From assembly GCF_900109915.1 (NCBI RefSeq), contig NZ_FOBU01000002.1:823170-887169 (forward strand): a DNA stretch of 64,000 nt, given 5' to 3'. The notes under the pieces were generated by a model. The model was given only the letters and a program-made list of their open reading frames with translations. It did not search any database and was not told the origin of the DNA. The position numbers and the translations under genes are program-made. Source of the stretch: Luteibacter sp. UNCMF331Sha3.1 (GTDB lineage Bacteria; Pseudomonadota; Gammaproteobacteria; Xanthomonadales; Rhodanobacteraceae). Position 1 is the stretch's first letter; every line of letters starts with the position of its first letter. Below, piece by piece: positions 36,395 through 44,732 of this stretch.

Positions 36395-37113
36395 GGCAGA
36401 TCGTGCTCGATACCGAAACCACCGGCCTCGAAGCCCACCTGGGCCACCGTCTCGTCGAAATCGGCGCGGTGGAGATGATCGGTCGACGCCCCACCGGTCG
36501 TCATTTCCATACGTACCTGAATCCGCAGCGCGCCATCGATGCCGAGGCGAGCGCGGTCACGGGCATCAAGGATGCCGACCTCGTCGACAAGCCGCTTTTC
36601 CGCGAGAAGGTCGACGAGTTCCTCGATTTCATTCGCGGCGCCGAGCTCATCATCCACAACGCGGCGTTCGACGTCGGCTTCATCAACGCCGAGCTGAAGC
36701 TCGCCGGCGAGCACTACGGCACCGTGACCGATCACGCGACGGTGCTCGACACGCTGCTCATGGCGCGCACGATGTACCCGGGCCAGCGCAACAGCCTCGA
36801 TGCGTTGTGCAAGCGCCTCGGCGTCGACAACACGCGCCGCGATCTCCACGGCGGCCTGCTCGACGCGCAGCTGCTGGCGGAAGTCTACGTCGCGATGACG
36901 TCGGGGCAGGTGACGCTCGACTTCGCGTCGGACGCCGCCAGCGAGAATCGCGGCCCGAGCCATCTCGGCGACATCGTCATCACGCGCCGCCCGGTCGTGC
37001 GTCGCGCCGACGACGTCGAGCTCGAACGGCATGCGAAACGCCTCGACGCCCTCGACAAGTCGGCGGGCGGGCAGAGCATCTGGCGCAAGCTGGAATCGGA
37101 AACGGTGCACTGA
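36391..37113 (+). CDS. dnaQ: DNA polymerase III epsilon subunit (3'-5' exonuclease)
   Basis: The proofreading subunit of DNA polymerase III, 240 residues. The DEDDh exonuclease site is seen in [10 protein letters not shown] (Asp7, Glu9), [11 protein letters not shown] and [11 protein letters not shown] (His and last Asp). The C-terminal 55 residues form the tail that binds the alpha subunit. It is coupled to rnhA and convergent with the PP2C gene, 16 bp apart. Confidence 0.96.
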   Translation: MRQIVLDTETTGLEAHLGHRLVEIGAVEMIGRRPTGRHFHTYLNPQRAIDAEASAVTGIKDADLVDKPLFREKVDEFLDFIRGAELIIHNAAFDVGFINAELKLAGEHYGTVTDHATVLDTLLMARTMYPGQRNSLDALCKRLGVDNTRRDLHGGLLDAQLLAEVYVAMTSGQVTLDFASDAASENRGPSHLGDIVITRRPVVRRADDVELERHAKRLDALDKSAGGQSIWRKLESETVH

Positions 37114-37129
37114 GCGTGCACCGTCGCGG

Positions 37130-37834
37130 TCACGCTGCGGCGCGCAGCAGGATCACGGTGACGTTGTCGCGGGCGCTGCCACCGAGTGCCTCGAGCAGCA
37201 GGTGGTCGACGCACTCCTGAGCCGCGATGTCGGTGCGCGAAACGATTTCGCCGATGCGCGAATCCGCCACTTCGTCGGTGAGGCCATCAGTACACAGCAG
37301 CAGGCGGGCGCCGGCGGCGAGTTCGCCACGCGCGAGTCCGATGTGCAACTGGTCCGGCGCGGTGATGCCGAGCGCCTGCGTCAGCACGCTGCGCTGCGGA
37401 TGCGCGCGAGCCTGTTCTTCCGTCAGTTCGCCCGACGCGACCAGCGCTTCGACGATGGAATGGTCGTGCGAGAGCCGCTGCAGTTCGCCGTCCCAGCGAT
37501 AGATGCGGCTGTCGCCGACCCATGCGGCTTCGTACGACCGGCCAACGATGCGCACGGCGGCGATCGTGGTGCCCATGGGCCGCGATTCGGCCAGTCCGCT
37601 CGACCGGGCCAGCAGCGCCTCGTTCACCCGCTGGATCGCGTCCACCAGCGACTGCCCGGCGGACACCTGCGCCACGACCCCATCGCGCGCCGTCGCGGAA
37701 GCCACCTCGCCGTGCCGGTGGCCACCCATGCCGTCGACGACCAGGAACAGGCCCAGCGAAGCGTCCGCGTAATAGGTGTCTTCGTTGCGCGTACGGCGAA
37801 GTCCCGTATGCGTGCCGTGTCCGAACTCGATCAT
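37130..37834 (-). CDS. PP2C-family serine/threonine protein phosphatase
   Basis: A 234-residue PPM phosphatase of the bacterial Stp1/PrpC type that reverses Ser/Thr kinase signalling. Metal-site motifs are RRTRNEDTYY, LFLVVDGMGGHRHGE, LLLCTDGLTDEV and GSARDNVTVILL. No cognate Hanks-type kinase or FHA protein is nearby. It is transcribed away from the tRNA-Ser gene. Confidence 0.92.
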   Translation of the reverse strand: MIEFGHGTHTGLRRTRNEDTYYADASLGLFLVVDGMGGHRHGEVASATARDGVVAQVSAGQSLVDAIQRVNEALLARSSGLAESRPMGTTIAAVRIVGRSYEAAWVGDSRIYRWDGELQRLSHDHSIVEALVASGELTEEQARAHPQRSVLTQALGITAPDQLHIGLARGELAAGARLLLCTDGLTDEVADSRIGEIVSRTDIAAQECVDHLLLEALGGSARDNVTVILLRAAA

Positions 37835-37909
37835 GGGGGCCTTGGAAGAGCAGGAGTAGGGCGCGGTCGGCGCCCGGATTCGACCTCAGGATGCCCCATC
37901 AAAAGCCTG

Positions 37910-37938
37910 TTGTCACGGCACGGAAGACCCACTATCAT
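37910..37938 (+). promoter_or_regulatory. promoter of tRNA-Ser(CGA)
   Basis: TTGTCA and TATCAT with a 17-base spacer, 42 bp upstream of the tRNA. Confidence 0.75.
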
Positions 37939-37980
37939 TGCGGGCCCGGCAGTGCGAAACCATTGCCGTCGACCGTTCAC

Positions 37981-38070
<90 letters not shown>

Positions 38071-38080
38071 GAAAGAAGAC

Positions 38081-38114
38081 AAGGCCCTGCAGCGATGCGG
38101 GGCCTTCGTTTTTT
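38081..38114 (+). terminator. terminator after tRNA-Ser
   Basis: AAGGCCCTGC/GCGGGGCCTT pair over 10 bp with one wobble and an AGCGAT loop, followed by CG and six Ts. Confidence 0.92.
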
Positions 38115-38147
38115 CGGCCACCTTCGAAAGCACCACGAGATTCAGGG

Positions 38148-38735
38148 TCATCGCCGCCCAGCGTCGAGGATTGGTGCGGCGGTTCCCGTCATCAGCGCAT
38201 CGTTGATCCAGATCGTCAGGGTGTTGCTACGAACAGCTTGGAAGGGGATCTCTTCGTCTGGCCCGATGTCTTTGACCTTTTCCACGCCGGAAGCGCGCAG
38301 AAGGCGCAGTGTCCTGGCATACGTAACGTTGTAGGCTCCGCCCGCCTGGATGTCGTAATCTGCGGCCAGATCCACGTTCTTCCGAATCGTCTGATGCGGC
38401 CCGATGATCAGGAACGTGGAAGCGTCAGGCGGACCAAAGCGGACCTGACGTCCCTCGTAGGGGAGTTGGTGACCTGTAGCGTCACTCACCTCGAACTCTG
38501 GACCTGCCAATCGATCGTCGGCGATAGCGAACGGGGTCTCGAACGTGACGACTGCCATTCGCTCTTCGGTTGGATTGGTTAGCGAGAAAGTGACAATGCC
38601 CCGTTCCGCCAACGTTGCCTCCGACGGTGGCGACAACACGACGACGGGCGACTGCTGAGCGTGTGCTACGCCCGCGGGTCCTAGCACAGCTGTAACTAAA
38701 GCGACGACGCATTTGCCATGAAAGCCTGTCCTCAT
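38148..38735 (-). CDS. secreted protein, second of a coupled pair (Ig-like, M35-prodomain-like)
   Basis: A 195-residue exported protein with a Sec signal peptide (about 1-25, ending GVAHAQQ). The mature part is a single predicted beta-sandwich domain related to its upstream neighbour: VTFSLTNPTEERMAVVTFET, FEVSDATGHQLPYEGRQVRF, IIGPHQTIRKNVDLAADYDI and YNVTYA line up block for block with that protein. The pattern resembles the N-terminal domain of bacterial peptidyl-Lys metalloendopeptidases (deuterolysin/M35 type), but no HExxH catalytic domain follows. Its ATG overlaps the upstream stop as ATGA, so the two are made together. Function unknown. Confidence 0.75.
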   Translation of the reverse strand: MRTGFHGKCVVALVTAVLGPAGVAHAQQSPVVVLSPPSEATLAERGIVTFSLTNPTEERMAVVTFETPFAIADDRLAGPEFEVSDATGHQLPYEGRQVRFGPPDASTFLIIGPHQTIRKNVDLAADYDIQAGGAYNVTYARTLRLLRASGVEKVKDIGPDEEIPFQAVRSNTLTIWINDALMTGTAAPILDAGRR

Positions 38736-39403
38736 GTTTGCGTCCTTGTTCCTTGTCGTCCGGACATGCCACGGCACGCCGTCGTGGTGCGGACGAAGTC
38801 ATCTGAACTTCGGTGCGTATGCTCGGCACGCGATCGACGTGCCGTGAGTTGGCTGTCGGAATTCGGCGCATGTCTGGGACCGGCGAGACTTTCCTTGATG
38901 GATAGCAGAAGCTCATTGCTTTGCGCAGTGGGAAGCAGCGCGCCGTCGGAGGCATTCAATAGCTCGATTTCACCGTAGGGCTGCTCGTAGCTGATGGAGA
39001 AAGTGCCCGACTCGAAGACATAGTCGCGGGCTAACGAAAGCTCGGCGGTCAATGTCTGGCCCGGCGCGATTTTCGTATAGAACGTGTCGGGTTCGGACAA
39101 GCTCATCCTCATGTGCCGGCCCCGGAACGGAACGCGCCTGCCGTCCTCCGCCGTCACCCTGAAGATATTGTTCATGAGGTGGTCGTCAGGCGTCTCGAGT
39201 GGGGTATAGGCGCGCGGTAGGAGCAAGACGCGATTCGAGCGGTTCGTAATGGACACCGTGAGCATGCCGTTCGCGCGCTGGCTCTGAGCGATGCTTGTAC
39301 TCAGGGTAACCTCGATGGGAACGTCCTGGGCCGACGCGGCGCCCTGAAGCATGAAGGTCAGCGCGAGACCGGCGAGTATTGAAAATGTTCGAAGCTTCGT
39401 CAT
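38732..39403 (-). CDS. secreted protein, first of a coupled pair (Ig-like, M35-prodomain-like)
   Basis: A 223-residue exported protein. The start at 39403 follows AAAGGAA and gives a clear signal peptide (MTKLRTFSILAGLALTFMLQ to about Ala30, GAASAQ). The domain (about 31-170) has LTVSITNRSNRVLLLPRAYT, NIFRVTAEDGRRVPFRGRHM, KIAPGQTLTAELSLARDYVF and FSISYEQPYGEI, in the same order as the downstream protein. This block order is that of the propeptide/N-domain of M35 Lys-specific metalloproteases, without the protease. The last 40 residues are basic and unlike the partner. A 14-bp palindrome lies 78 bp upstream. Confidence 0.75.
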   Translation of the reverse strand: MTKLRTFSILAGLALTFMLQGAASAQDVPIEVTLSTSIAQSQRANGMLTVSITNRSNRVLLLPRAYTPLETPDDHLMNNIFRVTAEDGRRVPFRGRHMRMSLSEPDTFYTKIAPGQTLTAELSLARDYVFESGTFSISYEQPYGEIELLNASDGALLPTAQSNELLLSIKESLAGPRHAPNSDSQLTARRSRAEHTHRSSDDFVRTTTACRGMSGRQGTRTQT

Positions 39404-39448
39404 TCCATGATTCCTTTTCTGCGATATGCGAGCTCGTCGGCGGCGCTT

Positions 39449-39497
39449 CATTGCGACGACGACAAGGCGCGACGATGCACTGCGACATGTCGCAATG
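39449..39497. promoter_or_regulatory. operator-like palindrome cluster
   Basis: TGCGACATGTCGCA (39481-39494) is a perfect 14-bp palindrome. An additional CATTGCGAC at 39449-39457 pairs with GTCGCAATG at 39489-39497. Three TGCGAC half-sites in 50 bp, 46-94 bp upstream of the secreted pair, look like a binding site for a dimeric regulator. Confidence 0.5.
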
Positions 39498-39766
39498 ATC
39501 GGCGGCCTGGAGGATTCTGGCGACTTGCGGTTTCGATGTAAGTCGGCCGCGCCCGCGTCGTGCCGTTGGCTGACTCGAGTGATCGGAATCGCGCCGCAGC
39601 GGCTGGCTTTCCGCGCTGGCGCGCCGGGAAGCGCATTGACTGTAGTCGCGCTGCAAAACCTCCGTAGGCGCGGCTCTCGCCTGTGAACTGTCTGAAACGC
39701 AAGGCAAGCGGGCATGTCGCTCACGGCGCCGGAGCCGCTTGCGCCCGTTGCGCTGCTACAGGGCTA

Positions 39767-39937
39767 TCAGCGCAGGACCGATGCCGCGTCCACGATCTGT
39801 ACGCCTGGTATCTGTCCCAGCAGGCTGTCGAGCCATGGTTTGTGCATTGCGGCGACGAAGGCGAGTACGCGGGTGCCCTGTGTGGACGCGAAGGCGGAAC
39901 GGACATTGGCGGCCACGCGCAGGTTGCGTGCGGAACC
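39767..39937 (-). pseudogene. C-terminal remnant of a DUF5694/TraB-like gene
   Basis: On the minus strand about 55 codons read RNLRVAANVRSAFASTQGTR, then VLAFVAAMHKPWLDSLLGQ and IPGVQIVDAASVLR, followed by a stop. This aligns over its whole length with the C-terminus of the intact gene at 46967-48028 (RNLRMAANIRFAF, MHKPWLDSLLGQ, GVEIVDAGAVLR). Upstream of about 39937 the similarity disappears and there is no start codon, so it is a truncated duplicate rather than a small gene. Confidence 0.85.
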
Positions 39938-40072
39938 TCGATCTCCGACTCAAGCGTAAAATCCGCGTCCTTCTTGCTGACGACGTGGAGGATCATTCGC
40001 TGGACGCGAAGAGAAGCCCGGCGAATGGGACGCCGATGGTTGCCGCCACGTCCATGGCGTGGCGGCCCGATC

Positions 40073-40594
40073 TCAGATTGCCTCGTTACGTAGAATGGCG
40101 GCGACCTCGTCATCGTTGAGGGGAGGGCCAACAATATCCATCCCCGCCTCACTTGCGCATTCGATCAGCGCATCGACGTCGGTAATCGTGAGGTTTCGGG
40201 CGACGATCCGGTCGAAGAACGTCTCGAACTCTCCAGGCGCCACTATGACCTGAAAGCCTACCGGCTCATTCCCATAGGCCCGCCAGGTGTGCGGCATGAG
40301 TTTCGGAAGCAGTACGACATCGCCAGGGCCCGCCGTACGGCAGCCTGCAGGAGTCCAGATCACGATGTCGCCAGACTGGATCAGGAAGATCTCGTCGTCG
40401 TTGTGGTGAAGGTGACGTGGTGGCCCAAACCCGGCGGGCGCTCTGTAGTCCAGGATCGCCAGCGCGCCGTTTGTTTGTTCGGGAGACAGACGTGTCCGGG
40501 ACGCCTCGCCCCAAGACGTCGTCGTGAAGCCTTCGTCGGTGTCGGCATCCAGGAGAAGATCGCGAACGTCGTTCGCCTTCGGTGTTGTCGTCAC
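40073..40594 (-). CDS. cupin domain protein
   Basis: A 173-residue single-cupin protein. The metal motif 1 is PPRHLHHNDDEIFLIQSGD (His-x-His then Glu), and motif 2 is LMPHTWRAYG. Residues 1-45 form a polar lead-in, and the C-terminal 45 residues are helical. Cupins of this layout include quercetinase-like dioxygenases and sugar-binding regulators, so the substrate cannot be assigned. It lies 115 bp downstream of an SDR gene on the same strand. Confidence 0.82.
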   Translation of the reverse strand: MTTTPKANDVRDLLLDADTDEGFTTTSWGEASRTRLSPEQTNGALAILDYRAPAGFGPPRHLHHNDDEIFLIQSGDIVIWTPAGCRTAGPGDVVLLPKLMPHTWRAYGNEPVGFQVIVAPGEFETFFDRIVARNLTITDVDALIECASEAGMDIVGPPLNDDEVAAILRNEAI

Positions 40595-40709
40595 TTTGAA
40601 ACTCCGTTTACTGATAAAGGTTGCGGGCCGCCAACGCCGCGTGGCGCTGGCGTGGAAAAAGCCGACGTTTCAGCAATTCCAGGCGGTATTCGGTGGATGC
40701 GGGCTGTAA

Positions 40710-41882
40710 CTACGCGCCGCTCGTCGGCGTGCGCACGCCGGTCATGGCCTCGCACAACGACCAAAGCCGATGGGCGGCACACGAATCAAGGGCCCAGGAC
40801 TTCACGCCGTAGGGCGCACGTCCCTCATCTGGCACGACCGGCGCGATATCGCAGTCCTCCAGGTAGACGCCGCCTTTGCCATCCAGATCCCGGCTGACTG
40901 CGGCCCATGTGGCCGTGGCGCCGCCCTGCTGCACGGTCTTGTAAAGGTCGCCTTCGTTCTTCGGGCGACGCAAGAGGTTAAGTGCCTCGGTGGCATGCAC
41001 CGCCCGAAGCGTTGCGGCGACGAAACGGCCAAGCATCACCTGGCGGCTGGGCTTGCGGCCAACGCCGCCCGCAGCGAACAGGTCCGACGTGGGCACCGGG
41101 CCAGGCGTCGTGGCGAAGACCCGGATTTGCTTGTCACGCCAAAGCGCGTCTTCCTTGATCGAAAGGAGGATCAAAGCGGTCTTGGACTGCGCGTAGGCGC
41201 GCATGCCCGTGTAGGGTGTCGTGTGAAAGTTGATGTCGTCGAGCAGGACGCCGCCAGCATGGTGACCCCGCGAGGCGACATTGATCACCCTGGCGCCGTT
41301 CGCACGTTCAAGCGCCGGCAGTAAGCGCACCGTCAGCTGATAATGGCCAAGAACATTGGTCGCGAACTGTCGCTCGAAGCCGCGTTCGTCGCGCTCCAGC
41401 GGCGTGCCCAGAATGGCGGCGTTGTTGATGAGGATGTGGAGCGGTCGGCCGGATTGGACGTACCGCGCGGCGAAGGCGTCGATCGAGGCGGGCTTCAGGA
41501 GATCGACATTTTCGACGGTGGTATTGGTGATGCCCGACACGCCGCGCCGCGCACGCTCCACATCGCGCGCCAGGACGATGACCGTGGCGCCAGCGCGGGC
41601 CAAGGCGCGAACCGCTTCCCGCCCCGTGCCGCTGTGGCCGCCTGTGATGACAACGACCTTACCGCGCAGGTCGATGCCGTTCACCACGTCCATGGCGGTG
41701 GTGCGATGCCCGAACGGCGACGGGATGGGATGCTGCCGTGCGTTCGGTATATCGGCTGCGACGTAGAGCGGAAGACTCGCCGACGGGTCGCCTAGCGCTT
41801 TGTAGAAGAGGCCGACGATGCCGCCATAGGTCGCGGGCAAGATGCCGGCGGCTGCTAGCGTGTAGATCAGGGTTTTCTGCAT
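40710..41882 (-). CDS. short-chain dehydrogenase/reductase with N-terminal hydrophobic segment
   Basis: A 390-residue oxidoreductase. Residues 1-30 (LIYTLAAAGILPATYGGIVG) are hydrophobic, a likely membrane anchor. The Rossmann motif VVITGGHSGTGREAVRALAR is at about 75-94, NNAAI and the catalytic Ser and Tyr-x3-Lys (VASRGHHAG, YAQSK) follow. This is the arrangement of the retinol-dehydrogenase/WW-domain oxidoreductase-like SDRs. The ATG has no strong ribosome site. Divergent control by the adjacent HxlR gene is not possible, as both are on the minus strand and HxlR is upstream. Confidence 0.85.
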   Translation of the reverse strand: MQKTLIYTLAAAGILPATYGGIVGLFYKALGDPSASLPLYVAADIPNARQHPIPSPFGHRTTAMDVVNGIDLRGKVVVITGGHSGTGREAVRALARAGATVIVLARDVERARRGVSGITNTTVENVDLLKPASIDAFAARYVQSGRPLHILINNAAILGTPLERDERGFERQFATNVLGHYQLTVRLLPALERANGARVINVASRGHHAGGVLLDDINFHTTPYTGMRAYAQSKTALILLSIKEDALWRDKQIRVFATTPGPVPTSDLFAAGGVGRKPSRQVMLGRFVAATLRAVHATEALNLLRRPKNEGDLYKTVQQGGATATWAAVSRDLDGKGGVYLEDCDIAPVVPDEGRAPYGVKSWALDSCAAHRLWSLCEAMTGVRTPTSGA

Positions 41883-41972
41883 GGCGCAAAGGGTAACCGC
41901 CAGGCGTGTTTCATCAAGTAGGATGGATTTTCAGACCTGGTCTGCGAGATCAGACCACCATCACGCGGTCTC

Positions 41973-42356
41973 TTAGCGGGCGACGAGCAGGCCGTCATAC
42001 TTGCGAGACCATTCGAGCATCGCCCGAAATGTCGGCAGCAGGTCTATACCGGCCTGGGAAAGTTCGTATTCCACGCGCTGCGGCAACTCTGGATAGGCTT
42101 TGCGGATCACGATGCCGTTCGCCTCGAGATCGCGAAGCTGTTCGGTCAGCATATGCTTGGTGACGCCGGGGAGCGTCCGCCTCAAGGCCCCAAACCGCGT
42201 CGGACCCTGGATCAGTGTGCAGACGATCTCGATCTTCCACTTTCCGGTGATCGCGCGGATCGTCCGTTGAAAGCGAAGGATGTCGGTCGTTTCGGGGCCT
42301 TCGCACCCGTCGCAGTCGTTTCCGTAGACACGTGGCTCGACAGTCAGGTCTCTCAT
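41973..42356 (-). CDS. HxlR-family transcriptional regulator
   Basis: A 127-residue winged-helix protein. The DNA-binding core is ITGKWKIEIVCTLIQGPTRF with LPGVTKHMLTEQLRDLEANG (about 36-80), and the wing PQRVEYELSQAGIDL is typical of HxlR. Near the N-terminus CDGCEG has a Cys pair that may sense electrophiles or oxidants, as known for some family members. It is 90 bp upstream of the SDR on the same strand, the plausible target. Confidence 0.9.
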   Translation of the reverse strand: MRDLTVEPRVYGNDCDGCEGPETTDILRFQRTIRAITGKWKIEIVCTLIQGPTRFGALRRTLPGVTKHMLTEQLRDLEANGIVIRKAYPELPQRVEYELSQAGIDLLPTFRAMLEWSRKYDGLLVAR

Positions 42357-42478
42357 TGAACGTCCCGGAAATCCCGTTGCGCATGGAAGCGCAGGATCGG
42401 AAATCTTGTTTGAGGATGTTCGGCCGCACCACGACGCGGTCGAACGTTCCTATGCTACATGGCGAGGCGCGATGCCAG

Positions 42479-43108
42479 TCAGTGCGCCAGCGCCAGCGTA
42501 CTGGCGATCGCTGCGGAGACAGCGGGGCGTGACAGGATCTCATCGTGCCAGCGCTTCACGGAGGGGAAGGCGGCGAGATCCGCGCCGAACGATTGGTGGC
42601 GCCAGATCCATCCGAAGTGGGCGATGTCGGCGATCGTGTACTCGTCGCCTGCGACGTACGGGTGGCGCTGCAGGGAACCATCCAGAACGCCGAGGACGCG
42701 TGCGACTTCCTTGCGCGCCGCTGTGCGCGCATCGCTTTCGGGCTCCTTGCGCATCTCGTGCAGGAAGGCCTGCAGGAATGCGGGGCTGGCGGCCGAGGCG
42801 TGGAAGAAGAGCTGCTCGAAGACCTTGCCGCGACGCTCGGGGTCGGTCGGCAACAGTTGGCCGGTCTTCTCCGCGAGGTACACCAGGATGGCCGCGGATT
42901 CGCTGAGCACGACGTCGGCGTCTGCGGCCGCGGAACGGTCGATCAGGACCGGAACCTTGCCGTTCGGGTTCAGGGCCATGAAGGCGTCGCTTCGTTGCCG
43001 GCCCTGGCGAAGATCGACCGGGACCAGGCTGTGGGGCAAGCCCATCTCCTCGGCGGCGATGACGGCCTTGACGCTGTTTGGCGTCGCGAAGGCATGAATC
43101 TCGAGCAT
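42479..43108 (-). CDS. glutathione S-transferase
   Basis: A 209-residue GST. The N-terminal thioredoxin-like domain (about 1-80) begins MLEIHAFATPNSVKAVIAAE and has the cis-Pro/GSH site NGKVPVLI and the SESAAILVYLAE motif. The all-helical C-terminal domain has YTIADIAHFGW. The active residue is probably the Ser in TPNS. It lies in an accessory group with a DoxX remnant and a SnoaL-like gene on the same strand, consistent with detoxification of electrophiles. Confidence 0.9.
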   Translation of the reverse strand: MLEIHAFATPNSVKAVIAAEEMGLPHSLVPVDLRQGRQRSDAFMALNPNGKVPVLIDRSAAADADVVLSESAAILVYLAEKTGQLLPTDPERRGKVFEQLFFHASAASPAFLQAFLHEMRKEPESDARTAARKEVARVLGVLDGSLQRHPYVAGDEYTIADIAHFGWIWRHQSFGADLAAFPSVKRWHDEILSRPAVSAAIASTLALAH

Positions 43109-43163
43109 TGGAAAATCTCCTGTGATGACGGCCGGAGCGGCACCGGCCGCTCAGCCCTGTTGC

Positions 43164-43383
43164 TCAGCCGCGGCGGCCGCCGGCCATCGCGATGTTCTTG
43201 AAGAAGTGGATGAACGGGTTCTGGTCGCCGAGCGCGTTCTGGAAGACCGCGGCCGAAACGAGCGAAAACAGCGCCAGCGTGGCCGCGACGGCGTGATGCG
43301 ATAGCCCAACAGCAGGGCCAGGCCGCCGGCGAGTTCCACGAACAGCGAGAGGCGGTAGGCGACCGTGTTGTCGGGCGCGCGTG
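43164..43383 (-). pseudogene. DoxX-family membrane protein, truncated and frameshifted
   Basis: The 3' half of a DoxX gene is present in two frames. NTVAYRLSLFVELAGGLALL then LGYRITP ends in one frame near 43293, and AATLALFSLVSAAVFQNALG then DQNPFIHFFKNIAMAGG continues in the next. A single missing base near 43293 restores the normal DoxX sequence. The N-terminal two helices are absent: the adjacent SnoaL-like gene ends at 43384 exactly where they should be. It is therefore dead. Confidence 0.85.
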
Positions 43384-43800
43384 TCAGGCCGCAGGGTAGG
43401 CGGTGGCTCGTCGAAACTCGTCCGACGTCTCGTCGAGGAAGACGTAGAGCGCCGCGATCTTGCCATCGCGAACAATCAGGACGTCCCAGCCGGTGTACTC
43501 GGGCGCCGCGCCTTGCGGGCCCGACCCCCAGGCCAGGCGCCCGGCGTTGTGCAGCACCTGGGGCTGTCCGTGCGGCGTGTAGACGTAGTGGGGATGCGTC
43601 GCCCGCAGGTCGCCGGCGAACGTATCGATCGCGTCGCGTCCGACAATCACGCCGGGCGGCACGTAGAGGATCGCGTCCTCCGCCCAAAGTTCGTCGATCG
43701 CCGCGCGGCGCTTGTTGTCATCGCCCTCGCCGAAAACTTCCTGGAGGTTTCGGTCGAGTAATTCGCGAATACGCTCCGCCGATTCGGTGGACTGGATCAT
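43384..43800 (-). CDS. SnoaL-like / NTF2-fold protein
   Basis: A 138-residue protein. GAGGAGACC lies just before ATG 43800 (MIQSTESAERIRELLDRN). The cone-shaped NTF2 fold is indicated by AIDELWAEDAILYVPPGVIV, GRDAIDTFAGDLRATHPHYV and WDVLIVRDGKIAALYVFLDE. Members include small hydrolases, isomerases and polyketide cyclases, so the reaction is unknown. The stop falls at the edge of the DoxX remnant, suggesting that the deletion joined them. Confidence 0.8.
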   Translation of the reverse strand: MIQSTESAERIRELLDRNLQEVFGEGDDNKRRAAIDELWAEDAILYVPPGVIVGRDAIDTFAGDLRATHPHYVYTPHGQPQVLHNAGRLAWGSGPQGAAPEYTGWDVLIVRDGKIAALYVFLDETSDEFRRATAYPAA

Positions 43801-43867
43801 GATGGTCTCCTCGAAAAGTATGCGGCCTCGGGCAGTGGCGTCTCGCCGGGGCCACCTTTGTGATGGC

Positions 43868-44620
43868 TCAGATCTGAGCTTGTCCGCCGTCGACGAAGAG
43901 CTCGATGCCGTTGATGAAGCTGGCGTCGTCGGAGGCCAGAAAGAGGACAGCCTTGGCGATCTCATGCGGCTGGCCGACGCGACCGGCGGGAATAAGGCCG
44001 GCCAGATAGTCCCGGGTACCTTGCGCCTGCGCGCCGCCACCGAACAGTTCGTCGAGGCCGGCGGTGTCGGTCACGCCGGGGCTGACCGCGTTGACGCGGA
44101 TGTGACGATCCTTCAGGTCGAGCATCCAGTTGCGGGCGAAGTTGCGCACCGCTGCCTTGGTCGCCGAATAAACGCTGAAGGCCGGGGTGCCCGAGATGCT
44201 GGTGGTCGAGCTCGTCAGGATGATCGACGCGCCGTCCCTGAGCAGCGGCAGCGCCTTCTGAACCGTGAACAGAACGCCCTTTACGTTGGTGTCGAACGTG
44301 CTTTGATAGTGCTCCTCGGAAATGGCGCCGAGGGGGACCATCTCGCCGCCACCCGCGTTGGCGAACAGCACGTCGATCTGGGCATGCTTTTGCTGTATGG
44401 CGTCGTACAGCCGGTCGATGTCGGCCAGTTTGGACATGTCGCCCTGTACGGCGGTGACACGCCCACCAATCTCCTTGACGGCGGCGTCGAGCGCCTCCGG
44501 CCGGCGGCCGGTGATGAACACCGAAGCGCCCTCGGCCGAGAAAGCCTTGGCGGCGGCCAGGCCGATGCCGCTGGAGCCGCCGGTCACCACCACGACCTTG
44601 TTGTTGAACTTGTTCGTCAT
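43868..44620 (-). CDS. SDR family oxidoreductase (FabG-like)
   Basis: A classical 250-residue short-chain dehydrogenase. The cofactor motif is VVVVTGGSSGIGLAAAKAF (TGxxxGxG), with a GRR after the second strand indicating NADPH preference. NAGGG is followed by the catalytic Ser-Tyr-Lys in LTSSTTSIS and YSATK, and the C-terminus is FVDGGQAQI. GGAG lies 8 bases before ATG 44620. It diverges from a LysR gene, its likely regulator. Confidence 0.9.
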   Translation of the reverse strand: MTNKFNNKVVVVTGGSSGIGLAAAKAFSAEGASVFITGRRPEALDAAVKEIGGRVTAVQGDMSKLADIDRLYDAIQQKHAQIDVLFANAGGGEMVPLGAISEEHYQSTFDTNVKGVLFTVQKALPLLRDGASIILTSSTTSISGTPAFSVYSATKAAVRNFARNWMLDLKDRHIRVNAVSPGVTDTAGLDELFGGGAQAQGTRDYLAGLIPAGRVGQPHEIAKAVLFLASDDASFINGIELFVDGGQAQI

Positions 44621-44732
44621 CGTCTGTCTCCTCAGGCCGGCCGTGCGCCGGTGATGAAACAAATATGCTGTAGGAACGATGATGCGTGTAGTCAGCAAAA
44701 ATGGCATCCTGCGTTCTACTAGAGGAACGCTG

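Larger units (their letters stand above)
39404..40072. other. gene-poor spacer with operator-like palindromes and a gene remnant
   Basis: No intact gene is supported. It contains the palindrome cluster at 39449-39497 and the C-terminal remnant of a DUF5694-like gene at 39767-39937 (separate entries). The stretch 39950-40072 leads into the end of the cupin gene and shows nothing else recognisable. Confidence 0.6.

Noticed and set aside
39721-40152. 143-codon minus-strand frame over the gene remnant
   Set aside because: It is out of frame with the DUF5694 similarity, which is in another frame; no ribosome site or family match.
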